Assembly: GCA_009774255.1 (NCBI GenBank)
Contig: VSNK01000109.1
Span: 1 to 16,691 of the forward strand
From: Faecalicatena sp.
Lineage (GTDB): Bacteria; Bacillota; Clostridia; Lachnospirales; Lachnospiraceae
DNA length: 16,691 bases
Direction: 5' to 3'
The notes beneath the pieces are model-generated. The model had not been told where the DNA came from. It ran no database searches and saw only the letters and a program-made list of their open reading frames with translations. The translations under genes were made by a program, and so were the position numbers. Below are positions 7,113 through 14,621 of this stretch, one piece after another. Numbering within the stretch: the stretch's first letter is position 1; each line of letters opens with the position of its first letter.

Positions 7113-7172
7113 TTGGATAAGGATAAACACATGTGATTTATGCAAATTTCATATAATGGAGGAGGCTTGCAC

Positions 7173-7541
7173 TTGAAGATTTTTTGTGTAGCCGAACGAC
7201 TTGCTGTCCCTGCGAAGAGGCTGGGCGTTATGGCTCTGGCTGCGTCTGCGTCGGAGTGGGACTTTATGACAAGCAGTCCCGGTGAATCCGGGGTCTTTAA
7301 TTCTTTGATCGCAAAGATGAAGGATATTGGGGCTTCCGGATATGAACTGATGTTGACACTGGGCATTATAGGGCTTGTTTTCTCAATCATCTTTACGGCG
7401 GTATCGCTTCTGCTTACAAGCAATGCCCAGAAGAAAGAGGAGAAAAAGAGCCATGCGTTAGTCATATGTTTAGCCGGAATTGTTATTTTTTCAGTTTTTA
7501 GCATCATCGGGTTTTTTAAGTCGATTGGCACAGGTTTATAA
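7173..7541 (+). CDS. Small two-helix membrane protein, VirB2-like/T4SS pilin or channel subunit
   Basis: This 122-residue protein has a weak N-terminal signal-like stretch (residues 17-27, MALAASAS), a short exported region, then two membrane helices at about 59-81 (GIIGLVFSIIFTAVSLLL) and 94-115, joined by a charged NAQKKEEKK turn. Size, topology and first position in a T4SS operon fit VirB2/TrbC-like or Maff2-like components, but no diagnostic motif is present. The ATG at 7140 is in frame, but the TTG at 7173 is preferred because GGAGGAGG ends 7 bases before it. The helix pair closely resembles that of the gene at 7938, so the two are probably paralogues. A terminator starts 4 bases after its stop. 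Confidence 0.65.
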   Translation: MKIFCVAERLAVPAKRLGVMALAASASEWDFMTSSPGESGVFNSLIAKMKDIGASGYELMLTLGIIGLVFSIIFTAVSLLLTSNAQKKEEKKSHALVICLAGIVIFSVFSIIGFFKSIGTGL

Positions 7542-7545
7542 CATG

Positions 7546-7572
7546 ACAGGACCTCCGGGTCCTGTTTTTTTT
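7546..7572 (+). terminator. Intrinsic terminator between the first two T4SS genes
   Basis: ACAGGACC (7546-7553) and GGTCCTGT (7558-7565) form a perfect 8-bp stem with loop TCCG, followed by eight T. It begins 4 bases after the preceding stop, and the next GGAGG starts 5 bases after the U-tract. This is the same geometry as the terminator at 2513. It lies inside the operon, so it probably sets a high ratio of the pilin-like transcript to downstream transcripts, or is overcome by antitermination. Confidence 0.85.
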
Positions 7573-7590
7573 CATTTGGAGGTGGAAGAG

Positions 7591-7941
7591 ATGTCCAGGT
7601 TAGGTGTATTCCCAATACCGGGGGAATTTAAGAGTGAGGACAGATGGTTCCGGTATTTTAACAGGAAACAGGCACTGGTGCTGGTAGTCAGCGGAATCAT
7701 TGACTATAGGGTGCTTATGGGGGCAAGTGCGAAGGGGATGCTGGTTCCTGCACTTATAGTCATGATATTTTTAACCCTGCTGGTGATGGGGATCGTCATG
7801 ATCCGCCTGCCGGTGGATGCGATGTTCTTAGCCGGCGGAGGGATCACGATTGATGAATTGATCTTCCGGATTTTCTACCGGATGATACACGGGGAGATTT
7901 ATGTAAAAAATTATGACGGCAGAGACGGGGAAGAACTATGA
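7591..7941 (+). CDS. PrgI/VirB3-like T4SS inner-membrane protein
   Basis: This is a 116-residue protein. The N-terminal VFPIPGEFKSEDRWFRYFNR followed by a Gln/Ala/Leu-rich helix has the PrgI/VirB3 pattern (a short PIP or VPR motif, a charged linker, then membrane helices). A hydrophobic segment lies at about 27-42 and a clear helix at about 50-70 (LIVMIFLTLLVMGIVMI). The tail IFYRMIHGEIYVKNYDG resembles the cytosolic end that contacts VirB4. VirB3 proteins dock the VirB4 ATPase at the membrane. GGAGGTGG precedes the ATG; an upstream open frame overlapping the previous gene is rejected as the start. The stop overlaps the next start (ATGA), so the downstream gene is translationally coupled. Confidence 0.75.
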   Translation: MSRLGVFPIPGEFKSEDRWFRYFNRKQALVLVVSGIIDYRVLMGASAKGMLVPALIVMIFLTLLVMGIVMIRLPVDAMFLAGGGITIDELIFRIFYRMIHGEIYVKNYDGRDGEEL

Positions 7942-8351
7942 GAGGCATGATGAAAAGAAAGCAAAGAGAGCTTTTACTTCTGTTCCTTTTGGTTTTGCTT
8001 GCGGGGGCAGGCGGGTGTGCAAAGGAAGACGGGGAAGATCCTTTTGATTTCTCGGAAATTGAGCCCAAAGACCTGAACCCGTGGACCTATGTGGAGGATA
8101 CTGCGCTTTCTGAAAGCGGCCCCCTTACAGACCTTGCAGCTTCGTCCTCAGAGCTTGGAATTACCGTAGGAATCATGGGGATTGTGTTTTCTGTATTTTA
8201 TATGGTGATCCGGATTTGTTTTACGCGTAGCGCGGCAGCGAAGGAAGAGGTAAAACGTGAGGCGCTGATGAAAGGGATGATTGCGATCATGCTGTTCAGT
8301 ATCCCGTTCTGGCTTGCGCTGTTCAAACAGTTTGCAGATTTATTAGTGTAG
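7938..8351 (+). CDS. Two-helix lipoprotein, paralogue of the first T4SS gene
   Basis: This 137-residue protein has a strong signal peptide (residues 6-26, RKQRELLLLFLLVLLAGAGG) and Cys27 in a lipobox-like AGGC context, suggesting a lipid-anchored mature protein. The site is imperfect because -3 is Ala. An acidic, Pro/Trp-containing exported part follows, then two helices at about 75-95 (GIMGIVFSVFYMVIRICF) and 110-130, linked by SAAAKEEVKREAL. Helix 1, the K-E-E linker and helix 2 align with the gene at 7173 (GIIGLVFSI and KKEEKKSHAL). The start at 7938 overlaps the PrgI stop. The role is probably a channel or pilus subunit variant carrying a lipid anchor; this is inference, as no named family is recognised. 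Confidence 0.65.
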   Translation: MRGMMKRKQRELLLLFLLVLLAGAGGCAKEDGEDPFDFSEIEPKDLNPWTYVEDTALSESGPLTDLAASSSELGITVGIMGIVFSVFYMVIRICFTRSAAAKEEVKREALMKGMIAIMLFSIPFWLALFKQFADLLV

Positions 8352-8367
8352 CAGAAGAGGGAGAGAC

Positions 8368-9393
8368 ATGCAGATAATAAATGATTTGGTAAGAAACATA
8401 CAGATGATTGCGGCTGCGGTTATTATAATCCTTTTATTATTTGGCGGTATTGGAGTATATCTGTTCCGCACGAGAAAAACGGCGGCCGCGGAGAAGGAGG
8501 TGGATTACTCTGAGTTTAGGAGAAAGGATGTTATGGAGTACGTGAAGCTGGATGATGTTGCAGAGGATATGCTGGTTTCAGATAATGGCAGGCGGTTCAT
8601 TGCGGCAATTAAATGCCAGGGTTTTTCGTTCGCCGATGCCGAGGTAGAGGAGAAACTCCAGACGATCCGGGGCTATGTGACATTTTTTAATGTGCTTGAT
8701 AATAACCCGATTCAGTACCGGCAGTCGGCCCGGGATGTGAACCTTGACGGACTGATTAAAGACTATCAGGAACAGGCGGCAAGGCTGCAGGAGCGCCGTT
8801 TTTCCCTGAACCTGGACTATACCGATACAAAAGAAGAATCAGAAGCGCCGGATCTCCTGGCAGAGGATTATAACATCTATTATGAGAAATTAAAACAGAT
8901 GCAGAGGGAACTGATCTCATTAGGCTACCAGATTGACCAGTTAAATGCACAGATCCAGTATATGACAGCCATCTCAGGAGAAAATGCGGAGGCAAAGCGG
9001 GAGGAGATATACGTCTTTGACTGGCAGTACAACGCGGTTGACTTTTCCTCCCAGACGCTGGAAGAGCAGGAGGTCTATCAGCGTGCGGAAGCGCAGCTTA
9101 GGGAAAAGGCAAGCGCATATATCACTGCGCTGCGAAACTGCGGAGTCCATGCCAAACGGATGACCGGCGTGGAGCTCTTAGAGGAGATCCGGAGGTACAC
9201 ACATCCGGTCTCGGCAGCAAAAGGGACTGTAGAGGATATTGTACAGTCAGCGTATGACAGTATCTGTGTTTCCAGTGATTCATTAAAGGAGCTAGAAGAA
9301 GCAGCGAACAGGAAGATTGTGGAGAAAATCGTACAGGAGGTCCGCACAGATACAGGAAGGAGGCAGAGCCATGCGAGAATTACTAATCCATAA
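8368..9393 (+). CDS. Membrane-anchored TraC-like T4SS protein
   Basis: This 341-residue protein has one N-terminal membrane helix (about 11-33, MIAAAVIIILLLFGGIGVYL) and a long cytosolic part. After DVMEYVKLDDVAEDMLVSD comes GRRFIAAIKCQGFSFADAE, then QTIRGYVTFFNVLDNNPIQY. This resembles the N-terminal TraC-like domain found in or beside VirB4-type ATPases of Gram-positive systems. A coiled-coil-like Gln/Glu-rich stretch (about 130-240) and a second alpha/beta half containing ALRNCGVHAKRM follow. There is no Walker motif, so it is not an ATPase; it probably anchors or organises the VirB4 encoded next. A GAGGGAG ribosome site precedes the ATG. Its end overlaps the VirB4 start by 23 bases, implying coupled synthesis and a joint complex. 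The family call is by pattern and moderate. Confidence 0.65.
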   Translation: MQIINDLVRNIQMIAAAVIIILLLFGGIGVYLFRTRKTAAAEKEVDYSEFRRKDVMEYVKLDDVAEDMLVSDNGRRFIAAIKCQGFSFADAEVEEKLQTIRGYVTFFNVLDNNPIQYRQSARDVNLDGLIKDYQEQAARLQERRFSLNLDYTDTKEESEAPDLLAEDYNIYYEKLKQMQRELISLGYQIDQLNAQIQYMTAISGENAEAKREEIYVFDWQYNAVDFSSQTLEEQEVYQRAEAQLREKASAYITALRNCGVHAKRMTGVELLEEIRRYTHPVSAAKGTVEDIVQSAYDSICVSSDSLKELEEAANRKIVEKIVQEVRTDTGRRQSHARITNP

Positions 9394-11587
9394 CCGGACA
9401 ATGGTTTTTATGGTCATAGCAGGACTTCTTATAACCGCTTTCATATTGGCAGTAATCCTGTGCCTTGCGCTTCATAAGAAAAAGGACAGGCTGGCAGGGG
9501 ATATCCGGGAGCAGAAGATTAAGAAACGGGCGAAGGTTGCTGAGGCGAGAAAAGTGGTGTCGCCGGATGGTATCAATCCGAACCCTATGTCCTACACCGT
9601 CATACATGACGCGGGACATGATATCTATGTCCGGAGCTTTACAATAGATACGCTTCCAAAGAGGACAGTGTTCGCGTCTACTTTTCCGGCACTGTTCAAT
9701 TTTGACCGGATGACAAGCTCTGTTTTCATTGAGCCGATTGGGGAAGGACGGGCTTCACACCTTCTTGACGGGCGTATCGTGGAGATAGAGACGAACATGA
9801 TTACGGCAGAAAAAAATGCGGACAGGAATCAGCTCAGGAAACTGAACGCGAAACTTAAGGATGCCGAAGTCTGGGCGCAGAGGATTGAGACAGGCGATAA
9901 CAGCCTTTACCATGTATATTTTCTTTTTACCATTATGGCAGAAAATCTCGAAAAGCTGAACCGCAGGACGGACGCTTTCCGGAATCTGGCAAAAGAAAAG
10001 CAGATTACCATATCCTGCTGCTATTCCCTGCAGGCAGAGAGCTACCTGACAGGTATGCCGCTGATGTACCGCTATCAGGCGGCGGCAGGACCCATCCGTT
10101 CCAGCGGATTAAAGCGCCATACACTGGACAAGCTCAGCGTGGCAAGTATCTTCAACCACACGCAGGACAGTTTTTTCCATCCCCAGGGGATCATTATCGG
10201 GCGTAATATGAGTACAGGCATGCCGGTGGCTTTTGATGTCTATGAGAAGAAGCATAACGGCTATAATATGGTGTTTGCAGGGATGACCGGAACTGGGAAA
10301 TCGGCCTGCATGAAGATACTGGCATCCAGATACATCACAAAGAACGGATACCGTTTTGTATGTATTGACTCCCAGGCGAAGGGGAACCGGGGTGAGTACG
10401 CAATGCTGGCGGATATCATGTGCGGCACAAACTACGAGATAAAGAATAATGCGGGGAACGTTATCAATCTGTTTGATATTGACAAGGAGGAAGAATGGTC
10501 GGAAATCAGCGGCACATATGAAGTGCTTCGGCTCCAGGACAAGATAGCAAATGCAAAATCCGATCTGATGACATTGATTCAGGGCGGGAAAGAGCCGGCG
10601 GAGTTCTCGCTTGTCACCCACATTGAGAGGATCGTTACGGATATTATTGCAGAATTGTATGAGGAAAAGGGAATTTATGACAATGTGGTGGAATCCTTGT
10701 ATGAAGCCGGCAAGGGGTTTAAGAACGGTGTCCTGACAAGCGGAAAGATAAGAAAAAGAATGCCGGTGCTTACGGATTTCTATAAAAAAGCACTCTTGAA
10801 TGACAAGGTAAATACGATTTCAGAACATAAGAAGGCATACCGGATCATCCTGGACAGTTTAAAGGATCGTGTCCGCGAACTGTATTACTGCCCGGAGTGC
10901 ATGGCCTTTTATAGCAGGGAAGAATGGAAAAAGAACAGGGTGTGCTCCTGCAAGGGGAAAATATTAAAGATTCACGGCTCAAAGGCTTATTATGACGGGC
11001 AGAGCACAATCAAGATCAGGGAGAATGAATGTTTTACAAACATTGATATTTCCCAGCTCCCGGAGTCTGAGCGGCCTATCGCGCGGCAGATTGCATTAAG
11101 CTATTTAAATGAGCAGTTTATCAAGACGAATGCGACCAATCCGAAGAAGACCCAGTGCCTGGGTGTAATCGTTGACGAGGTACACCAGAACTTCAACATG
11201 AAATCAGCGGTTGCCAGCCTGGATTATGTGGCGCGTACTTCAAGAAAAAGGCTGGTTTCCCTGTGGACGGCGACACAGGCGCTGAAGGACTATGACTGCT
11301 GCAGGGAGACGGAGGCGCTTTTAAAGCAGGCGGCGGCAAAGTTTGTATTCAAGCAGTCGTATTCGGACCGGAAATGGGTGCAGGAGTCCCTGAACCTGAC
11401 AAACGGGCAGACAGACCGGGTGTTGGAGCTGGGCGGAGACCCGGATGATGATTCCGGCAGCCGGAAAGGGGAGGTCTGCATTGTGGATAACGGAAAGGTC
11501 TGTTTTTGCAAGATAGACTACCTTCAGGCGGCTGAGGCGGTGTTCGTAGAGACAGATCCCCGGATTATACAGCAGATGTATGCATAA
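9371..11587 (+). CDS. VirB4-family T4SS ATPase with zinc-ribbon insertion
   Basis: This 738-residue ATPase has a membrane helix at about 11-34, a VirB4-type N-terminal domain (about 45-280), Walker A GMTGTGKS (304-311), a Walker B-like VIVDEVHQ (D602, E603), and the downstream TATQALKDY expected of VirB4/TraC motors. It would drive substrate transfer and channel assembly at the membrane. Within the ATPase domain is an unusual insertion with CPEC (C507, C510) and CSC (C525, C527), probably one zinc ribbon. The frame is open 18 codons further upstream, but AAGGAGG (9357-9363) selects the ATG at 9371. The gene overlaps the TraC-like gene by 23 bases and is followed immediately by the VirB6 gene. 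Core motifs look intact, so it should be active. The family call is firm. Confidence 0.9.
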   Translation: MRELLIHNRTMVFMVIAGLLITAFILAVILCLALHKKKDRLAGDIREQKIKKRAKVAEARKVVSPDGINPNPMSYTVIHDAGHDIYVRSFTIDTLPKRTVFASTFPALFNFDRMTSSVFIEPIGEGRASHLLDGRIVEIETNMITAEKNADRNQLRKLNAKLKDAEVWAQRIETGDNSLYHVYFLFTIMAENLEKLNRRTDAFRNLAKEKQITISCCYSLQAESYLTGMPLMYRYQAAAGPIRSSGLKRHTLDKLSVASIFNHTQDSFFHPQGIIIGRNMSTGMPVAFDVYEKKHNGYNMVFAGMTGTGKSACMKILASRYITKNGYRFVCIDSQAKGNRGEYAMLADIMCGTNYEIKNNAGNVINLFDIDKEEEWSEISGTYEVLRLQDKIANAKSDLMTLIQGGKEPAEFSLVTHIERIVTDIIAELYEEKGIYDNVVESLYEAGKGFKNGVLTSGKIRKRMPVLTDFYKKALLNDKVNTISEHKKAYRIILDSLKDRVRELYYCPECMAFYSREEWKKNRVCSCKGKILKIHGSKAYYDGQSTIKIRENECFTNIDISQLPESERPIARQIALSYLNEQFIKTNATNPKKTQCLGVIVDEVHQNFNMKSAVASLDYVARTSRKRLVSLWTATQALKDYDCCRETEALLKQAAAKFVFKQSYSDRKWVQESLNLTNGQTDRVLELGGDPDDDSGSRKGEVCIVDNGKVCFCKIDYLQAAEAVFVETDPRIIQQMYA

Positions 11588-11600
11588 CAGAGGGGCGAAT

Positions 11601-14600
11601 ATGAAATATAAAAAGAAAAACAGGAGAGCGGCATGTGTGGTATGCGTTCTCCTTATGATCCTGATGGCCGGCAGCATGGGAGTATATGCCACGGAGCTTC
11701 CGGATGATTTTACAGCGGGGCAGGACAGCCTGGATAATGATGTTGACCAGGCGAACGAAGACCGTTTTTCGGGAAGATCCCCATGGCTTGACAATGCGGA
11801 TGAAACGATATATTCAGACACCGTGGATGCGGCAGACGAGGTGCAGGATATCGAGCCGGGGGAGCCGGGGATGGTGGAAAAGTATCTCTCGGAGCTGATC
11901 CGGAATGCGGCAAGCAGCCTGATCTCGCTGATGGAGAAGAATCTTGGGGCAGGGCTGGATCACATTATTTACGGCCGTGTGGGGAGCGGGAAACCGAATT
12001 CTGTGAATATATTTGCCTTTGAGCTGAGGTCAGGGAATCCTTATGGCGTGACCGCTTCGATATGCTACACATTGATCCGGAGCATGTCGTTTGTATTCCT
12101 GGGCATTGGTTTTGTATACCTGCTGGCTAAGAGCGCCTGGACGGGGCAGACGGCGCAGAGCCGGGAAAAGGTAAAGGCAGGCTTTTATTCCACGGCAATG
12201 AAATTTGCTGTGCTGACGCTTATGCCGTATGTTTTTGATGTTGTCCTGTATGCCAGGGATGTAGCGCTTTACGGCATTAAGAGCGCCACAGGGGAGATGA
12301 TAACCGGAGGTGCGACGCTTTCCCTGGCGAAGGCGTTTTTGATCAATGCGGAAAGGACAGGTAGGTTTATTGATTCCCTGATGTATCTGGGAACGGTGCT
12401 GCTTACCCTTTACTTTGCGGTTTTATATGTGGCGCTGGCGATTGACCTGCTGATCTGCTTTGTGGCATTTCCCATTATGTGCCTGATGCATTCCCCTAAA
12501 AGAGACCTTCTGGGGAACTGGATGATGAATGTATTGTCAGATATCCTTACTCCTGTGCTGGATGCAGTGCTCTTACTGGTGCCGCTCCTGGCCAGTATGA
12601 TGCTTGCCGATGTGATTAAAGGAATTGCAATCATTCAGATGATCATGTGTATGCTCATTATTCCCTCACGGAACCGCATTAAGGTCCTGCTTGGCGTCCA
12701 GAGCAATGAGCGCGGAGGGTTATTCGGGATTATGGCGCTTGCAACGCTTGGCCGCGCGCTTACAAATAAGGCAAAGAGCGCATTCGGCCGTGTTTCCGAT
12801 ATCCATTCCGACCTGCAGAAAAGCAAAATGCATAAGGAACTGGCTGAAAGCGATGAAGAGGAGAGGGAGTCGCTGCTTGGAGGATACAGCCAGAATGGGG
12901 AGTCTTTGAAAGGGTATTCCCAGGACAGATATGAAGATAAACGCCCGGACCAGGGCGGGCTTTTGGAGGAAGTGGATTCTTCTGACCTGGAACGTGCAGG
13001 GGGACGTTTTGATGGGGCAATTATGGATGATGGGACTGCTATTTCTGATTATGAGTCAGGGTCTTTGGAGGAGGACGGATTCGATGAAACGGAAGCCCTC
13101 AAGGCACAGGGAGATAAGGAACGTCCAGGAATCGAACCTTCGGAAACTCCTGCGGGTGGGGAGGGAAACGATACCGTAGGAGCACAGGCCGAAGGAAACT
13201 TTGCTTTGAATGAAGAAGAACCGCAAGGCGGGGAAGGTTCCCTGTCAGGGGCTTCTCTTACCGGTGACAAGGAAGTCGAAGGCAGCACGTCCGCGGAACC
13301 AGACCAAATGCTTACGAAGAATGAGACTCTTAGGAAGCTTGACCGGGCCATGGAACAGAAACAGGATACCATTGACGGGCTGCGGGCACAGAAGGCGCAT
13401 TTCCAGAGTGAGGAAAAGAGATTCGCAAGGGAAAAGCTGGAGTATGAACAAGGCTCTGAGGAGAAACAGGCACTGGAAAAGAGACGGGCGGACGCAGCGC
13501 TTCGGGCAGCACAGACCGAGCAGAAAATTGCAGGACAGATGCAGGATATGAATATGCTCCGGAATCAGGCGAAAGCAATCCGGGGCGGACAGGGCGGCGC
13601 GGTGCCAAGTGCCTTTGACGATGCAAGGTCTGAGATCATCTGTAAGCGTGCCAATATCAATAACTTTGAACAGCCGGAGTTTAGAAATGCACTTTCCAAT
13701 GAACAGCTTAAGAAGTTGTACAGGCAGAGGGCGGTTTCAGGAATTGTAAAAGGGACGGCTTCTGTGGCCGGCGGCATGGCGGGCGCGGCCTTTTTAGGAG
13801 GCGGTAGCATATTCATGCAGCCATCGACGGCGGCGATGGCTGCAGCGGCCGGCGCGCTGGGAGGCGCAGCAGCCGGAAACGGAGCGGCCGGCGCGGCAAT
13901 GACAGGTGCAAAGGCGGCCAGGAACGCTGCGGGAACTGCCATAATGGCAGGTACGAATACAGCCGGAAGTGCAGCGGATATTGCCGCATACTCTGCCGGT
14001 GCTGTGGCCAGGAACGGGAGGGCGGTGTATAACGGTATTTATCGGGAACCTGTGGTAAGAGCTGCAGCCAGTGCTGATTTTAAAGCGGCTTACGGCGGGG
14101 CAGATGTTTTGCCGGTTTTCCCGGCAACTTCAGGTACGCCCGGACCGGACAGCCATGATGCCGGATCGGAGACGGTACTGCCTGAAAAACCTGAAGTGAG
14201 GATTCCAGACGCAGCGAACAAGGCAGCTGCTATTGCGGCGCAAGGCGAAGCGGCCTTCCGGAAGATCCAGGCGGAAATAGAGCGGGACAGTACGGAGGCG
14301 CTGAAGAAGATTATCACATCTTCCGGAGAACTGCGTAACAGCGCGGCGCTGATTGCCCTGAAAAATGCCAATATTGAGACGGAAAAGTACAGGGCAACGG
14401 TCAGGGAGACACAGGGTATTAAGCTTACACAGCGGCAGGAGCGTACAAAACGCATTGAACTGCAGACAGAATATATGACGGAAGAGGTCATGAAGAAACT
14501 CAGCTTACAGCCAGATTATGAGAAAGGAACAGAAAGATATTATTCTGCAAAAGAATCCATTCGGGAGAAGATACGCACGATCATTGAGAAGCAGAATAAG

Positions 14601-14612
14601 GATATTTTCTAA
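11601..14612 (+). CDS. VirB6-like polytopic channel protein with long C-terminal extension
   Basis: This is a 1003-residue protein. Residues 1-30 form a signal peptide (basic start, LLMILMAG core, VYA before TELPDD). An acidic exported segment follows, then membrane segments at about 147-177, 194-224, 259-296 (containing AIDLLICFVAFPIMCLM) and 310-355, the VirB6/TrbL layout. The rest is soluble: an acidic Ser/Gly/Glu-rich region (about 413-580), a Gln/Lys/Glu coiled coil (about 575-650), an Ala/Gly-rich stretch (about 720-810) and a charged coiled-coil end. VirB6 forms part of the transfer channel; the long tail is typical only of Gram-positive extended versions and may reach the recipient or scaffold the channel. 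An ATG at 11580 overlaps the VirB4 end, but the ATG at 11601 with AGAGGGG and the signal peptide is preferred. Confidence 0.8.
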   Translation: MKYKKKNRRAACVVCVLLMILMAGSMGVYATELPDDFTAGQDSLDNDVDQANEDRFSGRSPWLDNADETIYSDTVDAADEVQDIEPGEPGMVEKYLSELIRNAASSLISLMEKNLGAGLDHIIYGRVGSGKPNSVNIFAFELRSGNPYGVTASICYTLIRSMSFVFLGIGFVYLLAKSAWTGQTAQSREKVKAGFYSTAMKFAVLTLMPYVFDVVLYARDVALYGIKSATGEMITGGATLSLAKAFLINAERTGRFIDSLMYLGTVLLTLYFAVLYVALAIDLLICFVAFPIMCLMHSPKRDLLGNWMMNVLSDILTPVLDAVLLLVPLLASMMLADVIKGIAIIQMIMCMLIIPSRNRIKVLLGVQSNERGGLFGIMALATLGRALTNKAKSAFGRVSDIHSDLQKSKMHKELAESDEEERESLLGGYSQNGESLKGYSQDRYEDKRPDQGGLLEEVDSSDLERAGGRFDGAIMDDGTAISDYESGSLEEDGFDETEALKAQGDKERPGIEPSETPAGGEGNDTVGAQAEGNFALNEEEPQGGEGSLSGASLTGDKEVEGSTSAEPDQMLTKNETLRKLDRAMEQKQDTIDGLRAQKAHFQSEEKRFAREKLEYEQGSEEKQALEKRRADAALRAAQTEQKIAGQMQDMNMLRNQAKAIRGGQGGAVPSAFDDARSEIICKRANINNFEQPEFRNALSNEQLKKLYRQRAVSGIVKGTASVAGGMAGAAFLGGGSIFMQPSTAAMAAAAGALGGAAAGNGAAGAAMTGAKAARNAAGTAIMAGTNTAGSAADIAAYSAGAVARNGRAVYNGIYREPVVRAAASADFKAAYGGADVLPVFPATSGTPGPDSHDAGSETVLPEKPEVRIPDAANKAAAIAAQGEAAFRKIQAEIERDSTEALKKIITSSGELRNSAALIALKNANIETEKYRATVRETQGIKLTQRQERTKRIELQTEYMTEEVMKKLSLQPDYEKGTERYYSAKESIREKIRTIIEKQNKDIF

Positions 14613-14621
14613 AAAAAGAAT

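Noticed and set aside
6966..7172. Possible origin of transfer
   Set aside because: No relaxase gene is nearby and I see no nick-site-like inverted repeat; promoter and regulator sites explain the gap better.
10109..10621. 170-codon open frame on the minus strand
   Set aside because: It is opposite the Walker A region of VirB4, with no ribosome site and no family resemblance.
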